From: Bradyrhizobium sp. NFR13
GTDB taxonomy: Bacteria > Pseudomonadota > Alphaproteobacteria > Rhizobiales > Xanthobacteraceae
Length of the DNA stretch: 64,000 nt
Assembly (NCBI RefSeq): GCF_900114605.1
Contig: NZ_FOTP01000001.1
Span: forward strand, 744,001 to 808,000
Reading direction: 5' to 3'
Of this stretch, positions 48,811 to 56,036 are shown piece by piece. The stretch's first letter is position 1. Every line of letters starts with the position of its first letter. The translations under genes and the position numbers were made by a program. A model generated the notes under the pieces. The model was not told the origin of the DNA. It did not search any database and was given only the letters and a program-made list of their open reading frames with translations.

Positions 48811-49009
48811 GTGTCGCCATCGCACGCGGACGTCGCCGATATTTGCCTCTGGGCGGAGAGCCGACGTTTGGTGGCCGAATGAGCCAGTTACCTGGATCGC
48901 TCCCTGCAGAGCTTCAGATTATTTATTGACTTTAGTCCTATATTGGATTACTGTCGCCTCAGCCTGCTCGATTGCTGCGTGCTCATGACACACAGCATCG
49001 ATCAGACTG
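48811..49009. other. Gene-free gap after the SIP gene
   Basis: About 200 bases without a supported gene. It holds an AT-rich patch around 48918-48950 (TTATTTATTGACTTTAGTCC) and an imperfect hairpin near 48968-49003 built from TCGATTGCTGCGTG and CACACAGCATCGA. The structured element described next begins directly after it. Confidence 0.5.
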
Positions 49010-49229
49010 CAGCCGCGGCCCGGTCATCCGGGCAGTTGCTGGTGGAGCGCCGGGAGGCGCAGCGTTCGCTCGGCGGGCTTCGCACCCCACCGATGTCGTA
49101 ACGCGCGCGTCTTCCCTGCGGGACTCGCAATCCCGCCGGTGCTGACGTGCGGGCCGGCCCTCGCAAGGCCAGCCTCAAGGGGTCTCGCAAACCCCTGGCG
49201 CCTCCCGGCGCTCCATTCTCGCAATGGGA
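49010..49229. repeat. Multi-hairpin element with recurring CTCGCAA loops
   Basis: A non-coding, highly structured segment between the convergent SIP and EAL genes. An 18-bp perfect inverted repeat (49043-49060 with 49198-49215) encloses several hairpins: GCGGGA-CTCGCAA-TCCCGC (49118-49136), GGCC-CTCGCAA-GGCC (49156-49170), and AGGGGT-CTCGCAA-ACCCCT (49178-49196). CTCGCAA recurs in a fourth hairpin (49212-49228), and a related CTTCGCA loop is at 49078-49084. GCCCGG-tcat-CCGGGC precedes it. Each outer arm can also fold alone (GCGCC-ggga-GGCGC). It could be a structured RNA, a 3' UTR element or a dispersed MITE/REP composite; I cannot tell which. Confidence 0.6.
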
Positions 49230-49282
49230 AACGGGATGAAGGGTCGTCCGCGCCCTCGCCGAAGCGGAGATCGGCGCGTGCC

Positions 49283-51520
49283 TTATGCGACCTGCGCGCG
49301 GACGGACAGTTCCGCATCCGGCGCAGCAATGGCCTGAGCGCGCAGCAGCTCGACAATCTCCTCATTCGGCCGCGCCCGGCTGAACAGGAAGCCCTGCCCT
49401 TCATGGCAGCCTTCGCTGCGCAGGCAGGCGAGTTCGGATTCTGTCTCGACGCCTTCCGCCGTGATGGTGACACCGAGGCCCATACCGAGGCTGATGATCG
49501 AGCGCACGATCGCCTGCGCATCGCGATTGGAGCCGAGATCACGCACGAAGGACTGGTCGATCTTGATCTTGTCGAACGGAAAGCTTCTGAGATAGCTCAG
49601 CGACGAATAGCCGGTGCCGAAATCGTCCATCGAGATGCGAACACCGAGCGCGCGCAGCGCGTGCAGGGTCGCCAGCACCTGATTGCTCTTTTCCAGCAGC
49701 AGCGTCTCGGTGATTTCAAGCTCAAGCCGCCGCGGCGGCAATCCGGAATGCTTCAGCGCATCCATCACCACCGAGAGCAGATTGCCGACACGGAACTGTA
49801 GCGGCGACAGATTGACCGCGACGCGCACTTCATCAGGCCAGCGCGCAGCCTCGTTGCAGGCACGGCGCAGGATCTGCGTGCCGAGCGCATTGATCAGGCC
49901 GGTGTCTTCCGCAACTGGGATGAAATCCGCCGGCGAAATCATGCCGCGCTCCGCATGCGGCCAGCGCACCAGCGCCTCGCAGCCGGTGATGCGGCCGGTC
50001 TTGAGATCGATCAGCGGCTGATAGAATGGCCGGAGCTGATCGTCCTGAATGGCGGAGCGCAGATCGATTTCGATCTTGCGACGCGCCTGCGCGCGGGCGT
50101 CCATGCCGGACTCGAAGAAGCTGAAGGTGCCGCGCGAGTCGTTCTTGGCGCGCGACAGCGCCATGTCGGCGTTCTTGAGCAACCGCTCGGATTCGTCGCC
50201 ATCGCTCGGCGCCATCGCGATGCCGATGCTGGCACCGATGACCACCGAATGACCGTCGAGCAGATAGGTCTCACCGACGGCGTCGAGCAGCCGGCGCGCC
50301 AGCAGCACGACATCCTCGGGACGGTTGATGCCGGTCTGGATGATGGCGAATTCGTCGGAATTCAGCCGCGCCAGCGCGTCTTCCTCGCGCAATGACGACC
50401 GCAACCGCCGCGCCACGCCGCGCAGCAGCTTGTCGCCGATACCATGGCCGAGCGTGTCGTTGACGCCCTTGAAGTTGTCGAGGCCGAGAAACAGCACCGC
50501 GACCTTCTCGCCGGTGCGCCGCGTATGTGCGAGGACCTCGTCGAGACGCTGGCGCAGCAGGTTGCGATTTGGCAGGCCGGTGAGGCCATCATGATGCGAC
50601 ATGAAAGCCAGCCGCATCTCGGCACGCTTGCGCTCCGTGATATCCATCAGCGCCAGCATCACGGCCGGCTCCTCGTTGTAGACGAGGTGCCGCGAATAGA
50701 TCGCCAGATCGATCAGCGAGCCGTCGGCCTTGACGTGTTTCCAGGTTCGCGCGGCCTGCTCGTCATTGGCATGATCGCCGACCCACGGCGGAGCGGCCTC
50801 AAAGGCCTGCAACTGGCGGATGGTGAGCTTCTCGAATTCCGGACGCGTGTAACCGTAGTGTTCGATCGCGGCGTCGTTGACGCTAAGGATGCGTTCGTCA
50901 TCGAGCGCGCAGACGATCATCGGCACCGGATTGCTCTCGAACAGCAGTCGGAACGACGCCTCGCGCTGTTTCAGCTCGGTGATGTCGACGCGCAAGCCGA
51001 TGACACCGCCGTCTTCGGTGAGCCGCTCTTCGATCAGGACGACGCGGCCGTCGGCCAGAACCTGTTCGTGGCGCTCGCCGGGGTGGAACAGTTTGGCGAC
51101 GCGCTCCGCGATCCATTCGTCCTCGCGGCCGATGGCTTCAGGATAGTCGCCGCGCTCGACACCGACGCGGATCGTGTCCTGCAAACGCGCACCCGGCACG
51201 AACTGATCCGAGCTGCGGTTGTAGATTTCCGCGTACTTCTTGTTCCAGAGGATGTAGCGCCCGTCGGAATCGAGAAACACGATGCCTTGCGGCAGGATGT
51301 CGATCGCCTCGCGCAGACGCTCATGGGATTTACGGGCTTCGGCGATCGCCGCCTCGGCCTGGGCACGCTGTCGCACGATCTCGCGGATGGGACCGCTGAC
51401 GAGCCCCTTTTTCGGAGCCAATTTCGGTGCAGCCGCGATCGCCCGGCTCGGCCGGGTAATCCGAGACGCCAGTCCGGCTTTCGCTTTCTTTTTCGCTTCG
51501 GGCCGGAACTTCGGCATCAA
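49283..51520 (-). CDS. PAS-PAS-GGDEF-EAL protein, probable c-di-GMP phosphodiesterase
   Basis: A 745-residue cytoplasmic signalling protein. After a basic N-terminus come two PAS domains (about residues 65-175, with LPQGIVFLDSDGRYILWNKK, and 185-300, with LFESNPVPMIVCALDDERIL), then a GGDEF domain (about 310-470) and an EAL domain (about 480-735). The GGDEF signature is changed to NSDEF (LARLNSDEFAII), so cyclase activity is doubtful. The EAL part is intact: CEALVRW, LEITETLLL, DDFGTGYSSLSYL and KIDQSFV. It most likely hydrolyses c-di-GMP under control of the PAS domains. Confidence 0.93.
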   Translation of the reverse strand: MMPKFRPEAKKKAKAGLASRITRPSRAIAAAPKLAPKKGLVSGPIREIVRQRAQAEAAIAEARKSHERLREAIDILPQGIVFLDSDGRYILWNKKYAEIYNRSSDQFVPGARLQDTIRVGVERGDYPEAIGREDEWIAERVAKLFHPGERHEQVLADGRVVLIEERLTEDGGVIGLRVDITELKQREASFRLLFESNPVPMIVCALDDERILSVNDAAIEHYGYTRPEFEKLTIRQLQAFEAAPPWVGDHANDEQAARTWKHVKADGSLIDLAIYSRHLVYNEEPAVMLALMDITERKRAEMRLAFMSHHDGLTGLPNRNLLRQRLDEVLAHTRRTGEKVAVLFLGLDNFKGVNDTLGHGIGDKLLRGVARRLRSSLREEDALARLNSDEFAIIQTGINRPEDVVLLARRLLDAVGETYLLDGHSVVIGASIGIAMAPSDGDESERLLKNADMALSRAKNDSRGTFSFFESGMDARAQARRKIEIDLRSAIQDDQLRPFYQPLIDLKTGRITGCEALVRWPHAERGMISPADFIPVAEDTGLINALGTQILRRACNEAARWPDEVRVAVNLSPLQFRVGNLLSVVMDALKHSGLPPRRLELEITETLLLEKSNQVLATLHALRALGVRISMDDFGTGYSSLSYLRSFPFDKIKIDQSFVRDLGSNRDAQAIVRSIISLGMGLGVTITAEGVETESELACLRSEGCHEGQGFLFSRARPNEEIVELLRAQAIAAPDAELSVRAQVA

Positions 51521-51895
51521 TGATCCACTCGCAACGCGCGTGTGACAATCTGTGCAAGAAGTGTCTGAAAAAACGGTATCAATGCCCGTTCACAGCAACC
51601 AATTACCGTCTGAACTGCGGGCCTGTGCACATCTCGTGCCTTCACAACAGGCAGAAGCCGTAGGCCTATGGTTACGGATGTCTGGACATCAGTGGGTCAC
51701 AGGCGATCATCACCGCCAAGTGAGAGACGCAACTGGCTCGAAACGCTGATAAAACGACTGGGCCGGTGGCAACGGGAGGACCGGCAAAGCCGGACGCAAA
51801 AAAAAGCGCCAGCGTCAGACATGGTTACCCGCGCGTTAAAATCATGCGTGCCGCAGGTCACTCACCTCATCGGCAGCTTCAGCTATAATCGCAAG
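51521..51895 (+). promoter_or_regulatory. Leader region of mepA with alternative pairings
   Basis: 375 bases between the divergent EAL gene and mepA, with no supported gene. Three GCCGG-type segments lie at 51762-51767 (GCCGGT), 51780-51785 (ACCGGC) and 51789-51793 (GCCGG); the middle one can pair with either neighbour, as in attenuators. An A8 run (51798-51805) and a GACGC/GCGTC pair follow. A TATAAT-like hexamer (CTATAATCG) lies 10-15 bases before the mepA start, too close to be its promoter. Regulation by this leader is inference only. Confidence 0.4.
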
Positions 51896-52831
51896 ATGAG
51901 CCTTCGCCTGATTCTCAGCCTCATATCCCTGCCGGCCGTCATTGCTTCAACGTCGCTAGCGTTGGCGCAAACCATAGGCAGCGTCGATCCGAAACCGCTG
52001 CCGCCGCTGGCCAATCCGAACGACCCGACCATCGGAGCCAAGGAACTGTTTGGCCGCAAGGTGCTGCCGACGAAATCGCCGGTGCGCGTAGTCGGCTTCT
52101 ACGCCAAGGGCTGCATCGCAGGCGCTGAAGCGCTGCCGATCAACGGGCCGACCTGGCAGGTGATGCGGCTGTCGCGCAATCGCAACTGGGCACATCCGCA
52201 ACTGGTGGAGCTGCTGGAGCGGCTGTCGGTCAAGGCCAACAAGAATGCGGGCTGGCCGGGCATCCTGGTCGGCGACATGTCGCAGCCGCGCGGCGGGCCG
52301 ATGATCACAGGCCATGCGAGTCATCAGGTCGGGCTTGACGCCGATATCTGGCTGACGCCGATGCCGAACCGCCAGCTCTCGCGCAACGAGCGCGAGGAAA
52401 TGTCGGCGGTGATGATGGTGCGGCGCGACCGGCTCGACATTGATCCGACCACCTGGACGCCGTCACATCTGGCGGTGATCCGCGCCGCGGCGATGGAGCC
52501 CAGCGTGGAACGCATCTTCGTCAACGCCGCCATCAAGAAGGCGCTGTGCCGCGAAGCCAGGGGCGACCGCAGCTGGCTGTCGAAAGTGCGACCGATGTAC
52601 GGCCACGACTATCACTTCCACGTCCGCATCAAATGCCCGGTAGGCAGCACCGAATGTGAAGCCCAACCACCGCCGAACGAAAGCGAAGGCTGCAGCGCCG
52701 GCGATCTCGCTTACTGGTTCAGCGATGCCGTGCTGCACCCGAAGCCGCCGCCGGTTCCGCCCAAGCCGAAGCCGCCCATGACACTGGCGGAAATGCCGGC
52801 GGCGTGCCGGCAGGTGCTGACGGCTCCGTGA
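51896..52831 (+). CDS. mepA: Penicillin-insensitive murein endopeptidase MepA
   Basis: A 311-residue periplasmic LAS metallopeptidase that cuts D-Ala-mDAP cross-links in peptidoglycan. The start is set at the ATG 51896, which opens a signal peptide (SLRLILSLISLPAVIASTSL ALAQ); the frame extends 76 codons upstream without similarity. Zinc ligands are visible in GHASHQVGLDADIW (His and Asp) and YGHDYHFHVRIKCP (His x His). A cysteine-rich patch (CPVGSTECEAQ, EGCSAGDLAYW) and a Pro/Lys-rich C-terminal tail follow. Confidence 0.92.
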   Translation: MSLRLILSLISLPAVIASTSLALAQTIGSVDPKPLPPLANPNDPTIGAKELFGRKVLPTKSPVRVVGFYAKGCIAGAEALPINGPTWQVMRLSRNRNWAHPQLVELLERLSVKANKNAGWPGILVGDMSQPRGGPMITGHASHQVGLDADIWLTPMPNRQLSRNEREEMSAVMMVRRDRLDIDPTTWTPSHLAVIRAAAMEPSVERIFVNAAIKKALCREARGDRSWLSKVRPMYGHDYHFHVRIKCPVGSTECEAQPPPNESEGCSAGDLAYWFSDAVLHPKPPPVPPKPKPPMTLAEMPAACRQVLTAP

Positions 52832-52982
52832 TCGGCCGACTGGCTATCGCATTGTCGTGAAACCGGGTTAGAACACGCCATCGTTGTGCCGTAAGCCGAC
52901 GATCGACACGGGAGCCGCTCCCGAACTCCTTCCATATCAGCCGCGGCTGTCAGCTGCCCGGCCCAATCCTGCGAGATCCAAC

Positions 52983-53192
52983 ATGCGCATCAGTGCACGC
53001 AACCAGATCAAAGGTACCGTCCTCGAAGTCACCAAGGGCGCGACCACCTCGCATGTCCGCGTCGACATCGGCGGCGGCCAGGTCGTGACCTCGTCGATCA
53101 CCAACGAAGCTGTTGACGATCTGGCGCTCAAGGCCGGCGGGAAGTGCATTGTGGTGGTGAAGGCCTCCGACGTCATGATCGCGGTGGATTGA
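52983..53192 (+). CDS. Stand-alone molybdopterin-binding (Mop/TOBE) protein
   Basis: A 69-residue single Mop domain (RISARNQIKGTVLEVTKGAT, then VVTSSITNEAVDDLALKAGG and a C-terminal KASDVMIAVD). Such proteins form hexamers that bind and store molybdate. The longer upstream frame has no similarity, so the ATG at 52983 is used. It is the first gene of the molybdate cluster, and ModC downstream lacks this very domain. Two bases separate its stop from the next gene. Confidence 0.93.
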   Translation: MRISARNQIKGTVLEVTKGATTSHVRVDIGGGQVVTSSITNEAVDDLALKAGGKCIVVVKASDVMIAVD

Positions 53193-53194
53193 TC

Positions 53195-53692
53195 ATGATT
53201 GCGCGTCTGATTGTCGCGCTGACCCTCCTCGGTTCGGCGCCCGTATGGGCGGCCGAGCCAAGCGGCTGTGACAAGTTCAAATGGTCGATCGACAAGGAGC
53301 GTGCTGCACTGACAGCGCAGGATCGCCCCAAGATTGCCTCCGGTGGCGACCTCGCAATTCCCGCTGCAGCGACCCTCGATCTGAAGGCACCCGCTGAGGC
53401 GAAGCTGCCGACATCGCCAGAGCGAAAGCCGAAAGACGGCACATTTGCAGGCTTTGCGCGCTTCCAGAAGGCGCCGAAGGCCGGCACATACACCGTCAGT
53501 CTGTCGGCGGCCGCGTGGGTCGACGTGGTCCAGGATGGCGAGATCCTAAAGCCGATGGAATTCAGCGGCGCGACCGATTGCGCCGGCATCCGCAAGACCA
53601 TGAAGTACGATCTGGCAGCAGGTCCGTTCGTGATCCAGGTCAGCGGTGTGACCGAGAACAGCATCAGTCTGGCCGTGCTGCCGTCCGAGTAA
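53195..53692 (+). CDS. Exported protein of unknown function in the mod cluster
   Basis: A 165-residue periplasmic protein with signal peptide ARLIVALTLLGSAPVWAAEP, one CDKFKW motif after it and a second Cys in ATDCAGIRK, which could form a disulfide. The core has GTFAGFARFQKAPKAGTYTV and AAWVDVVQDGEILKPMEFSG strands, suggesting a small beta domain. I do not recognise the family. It follows the Mop gene by 2 bases and precedes modA by 171 bases on the same strand, so a role in molybdate uptake or storage is possible but unproven. Confidence 0.7.
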   Translation: MIARLIVALTLLGSAPVWAAEPSGCDKFKWSIDKERAALTAQDRPKIASGGDLAIPAAATLDLKAPAEAKLPTSPERKPKDGTFAGFARFQKAPKAGTYTVSLSAAAWVDVVQDGEILKPMEFSGATDCAGIRKTMKYDLAAGPFVIQVSGVTENSISLAVLPSE

Positions 53693-53863
53693 CCATTGGG
53701 GGTCTTTACCCCCTTGGCCAGCCTGATATTATTCCCCAGCGAAATCCCGGACGATCGTAAGTCCCCGGGGTTGCCGGAACGGCGCTTCCGCCTGTCGCAT
53801 GTCCTACCCAACCTACGCCTGAGTTGCGCGTGCTTTGCGCTGCGACCACGCATGGAGCGCCAC

Positions 53864-54649
53864 ATGAATCGATTTGCCGGACTTTTCGCTGCGTTCTCGA
53901 TCCTGCTCGGATCGACCTTCACGCCTGCACACGCGCAGGACAAAGCCCTGACCGTGTTCGCCGCAGCGTCGATGAAGAACGCGCTCGACGAGCTCGATGC
54001 CGCCTACTCTGCCAAGACCGGCGTGAAGATCACCGCCAGCTATGCTGCAAGCTCGGCGCTCGCCAAGCAGATCGAACAGGGCGCCCCGGCCGACGTCTTC
54101 GTGTCCGCCGACACCGACTGGATGGACTACGCGATCGGCAAGAAGAACATCAACCCAGCGTCCCGCACCGACCTGCTCGGCAACAGCATCGTGCTGATCG
54201 CCGCCAAGGACTCCAAGCTCGATAACATCACGATCGGCCAGGGCTTCGACCTCGCCAAGCTCGCCGGCGACGGCAAGATCGCCACCGGCGACGTGAAGTC
54301 GGTACCAGTCGGCAAATATGCCAAGGCGGCGCTGGAGAAGCTTGGCAGTTGGAGCGCTGCCGAGTCTAAATTTGCCATGGCCGAAAGCGTGCGCGCCGCG
54401 CTGACGCTGGTCTCGCGCGGCGAAGCCCCGCTCGGCATCGTCTATGCGACCGATGCCAAGATCGATCCGGGCGTGAAGATCATCGGCACCTTCCCGTCGG
54501 ACTCGCATCCGGCGATCATCTATCCGATCGCTGCGACAACGACCGCGAAAACTGAAGCCGCCGACTATCTGGCCTTTCTGAGGTCATCGGCCGCAAAGAC
54601 GGTTCTTGAAAAGTACGGCTTCACGTTCCTGGTCAAGCCGACGTCCTGA
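53864..54649 (+). CDS. modA: Molybdate ABC transporter binding protein ModA
   Basis: A 261-residue periplasmic receptor. The signal peptide RFAGLFAAFSILLGSTFTPA ends AHAQ, then the ModA core starts: LTVFAAASMKNALDELDAAY, SYAASSALAKQIEQGAPADV, with Ser and Ala contacts to the oxyanion, and RTDLLGNSIVLIAAKDS. ATG 53864 follows GGAG by six bases; an ATG four codons earlier and a longer frame are less likely. modB starts 3 bases after the stop. Confidence 0.95.
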   Translation: MNRFAGLFAAFSILLGSTFTPAHAQDKALTVFAAASMKNALDELDAAYSAKTGVKITASYAASSALAKQIEQGAPADVFVSADTDWMDYAIGKKNINPASRTDLLGNSIVLIAAKDSKLDNITIGQGFDLAKLAGDGKIATGDVKSVPVGKYAKAALEKLGSWSAAESKFAMAESVRAALTLVSRGEAPLGIVYATDAKIDPGVKIIGTFPSDSHPAIIYPIAATTTAKTEAADYLAFLRSSAAKTVLEKYGFTFLVKPTS

Positions 54650-54652
54650 CAC

Positions 54653-55348
54653 GTGTCCGACATCTCCCCTCAGGAATGGACGGCGATCCTGCTCTCAATC
54701 AGGGTCGCCGTAATAGCGACATTGGTTTCGACGCCGATTGGAATCGGCGTCGCCTGGCTGCTCGCGCGGCGTGACTTCTGGGGCAAGCCGATCATCGACG
54801 CCATCATCTATCTGCCGCTGGTGTTGCCGCCCGTCGTCACCGGCTATCTGCTACTGCTGTTGCTCGGCAAACGCGGACTTCTCGGCGCATGGCTCGCCGA
54901 ACATCTCGGCATCGTCTTCGCCTTTCGCTGGACAGGTGCCGCGCTCGCATGCGGCGTGATGTCGTTCCCTCTGCTTGTGCGGCCGATCCGGCTCTCGATC
55001 GAAGCGGTTGACCGGCGGCTCGAACAGGCGTCGAGCACGCTTGGTGCATCACCCTGGAAGGTATTTGCGACGGTGACACTGCCGCTGGCGCTGCCCGGCG
55101 TTTTGGCCGGCATGGTGCTCGGCTTCGCCAAGGCTATCGGCGAATTCGGCGCTACCATTACGTTCGTTTCAAACATCCCCGGCGAGACCCAGACGATTTC
55201 CTCCGCGATCTACTCGTTGATCCAGACGCCCGACGGTGACGCGACAGCCTCACGCCTGGTGATGATCTCCATCGGCATCGCCGTGCTGGCGCTGATCGCT
55301 TCGGAATGGTTCGCGCGCCGCGCGACGCAACGGCTGCACGGAAACTGA
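54653..55348 (+). CDS. modB: Molybdate ABC transporter permease ModB
   Basis: A 231-residue permease with about five membrane helices and the EAA-type coupling loop ASSTLGASPWKVFATVTLPL (about residues 125-144). PLVLPPVVTGYLLLLLLGKR is the typical ModB segment. It starts with GTG at 54653, 3 bases after modA, and its stop is 2 bases before the modC GTG, so the three genes form a tight operon. Confidence 0.95.
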   Translation: MSDISPQEWTAILLSIRVAVIATLVSTPIGIGVAWLLARRDFWGKPIIDAIIYLPLVLPPVVTGYLLLLLLGKRGLLGAWLAEHLGIVFAFRWTGAALACGVMSFPLLVRPIRLSIEAVDRRLEQASSTLGASPWKVFATVTLPLALPGVLAGMVLGFAKAIGEFGATITFVSNIPGETQTISSAIYSLIQTPDGDATASRLVMISIGIAVLALIASEWFARRATQRLHGN

Positions 55349-55350
55349 TC

Positions 55351-56031
55351 GTGCTGCGCGTTGACGTCTTCAAACAACTCGGCGAATTTTCGATCGACGT
55401 CGCTTTTACCAGCGAGGGCCGCGTGACGGGCCTGTTCGGCTCCTCAGGTGCGGGCAAGACCTCGCTGGTCAGCATGATCGCGGGCCTTGTACAGCCAGAC
55501 CGCGGCGTCATCGCCGTGGATAGCGACGTACTCTATGACGGTAGCGCGCACATCCACGTTCCGCCGCATCGGCGCCGCATCGGTTATGTGTTTCAGGATG
55601 CGCGACTGTTTCCGCATCTGAGCGTCGCGCAAAACCTCGATTACGGGCGCCGGATGAACCGCCTGACACGCGACCCCACTGAGGAAACGCGCATTACGGA
55701 GATGCTTGATATCGGACATCTGCTCGATCGTCGCCCCGGCGGCCTTTCGGGCGGTGAACGCCAGCGCGTGGCGCTGGGACGCGCGCTCCTATCGCAACCG
55801 AGGCTGCTACTGCTCGACGAGCCGATGGGTGCGCTCGACGAGGAGCGAAAGGCCGAGATTCTGCCCTACCTCAAGCGGCTGCGCGATGCAGGCGATGTGC
55901 CGATGGTCTTCGTCAGTCACGATGCCGACGAGATGCGGCAACTGGCGACGCAGGTCGTGATGCTAAAGCGTGGCCGTGTGACGGCCTTCGGTGGCACCGA
56001 GATCCTCCCGCGTATCATCCCGGCAGCCTGA
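55351..56031 (+). CDS. modC: Molybdate ABC transporter ATPase ModC, short form
   Basis: A 226-residue ABC ATPase: Walker A GSSGAGKTSLV, Q-loop VFQDARLFPHL, signature LSGGERQRVALGRALL, Walker B LLLLDEPMGALD and switch His (FVSHDADE). Typical ModC is about 350 residues with a C-terminal TOBE domain that senses molybdate; this protein stops just after the ATPase core. The GTG at 55351 is used; the frame is open 15 codons into modB. It converges with the antiporter gene, stops 5 bases apart. Confidence 0.95.
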   Translation: MLRVDVFKQLGEFSIDVAFTSEGRVTGLFGSSGAGKTSLVSMIAGLVQPDRGVIAVDSDVLYDGSAHIHVPPHRRRIGYVFQDARLFPHLSVAQNLDYGRRMNRLTRDPTEETRITEMLDIGHLLDRRPGGLSGGERQRVALGRALLSQPRLLLLDEPMGALDEERKAEILPYLKRLRDAGDVPMVFVSHDADEMRQLATQVVMLKRGRVTAFGGTEILPRIIPAA

Positions 56032-56036
56032 GCCAA

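Noticed and set aside
49024-49542. 172-codon minus-strand frame across the hairpin element
   Set aside because: It overlaps the 3' end of the EAL gene in another frame and runs through palindromic DNA; Arg/Ala/Ser-rich with no family, so not a gene.
51751-51830. Possible c-di-GMP (GEMM) riboswitch before mepA
   Set aside because: GACGCAAA and a GGTTACC-like string occur, but the GGGCAAACC, GAAA tetraloop and GGTAGCGGGGTTACC parts of the known consensus are missing or in the wrong order.
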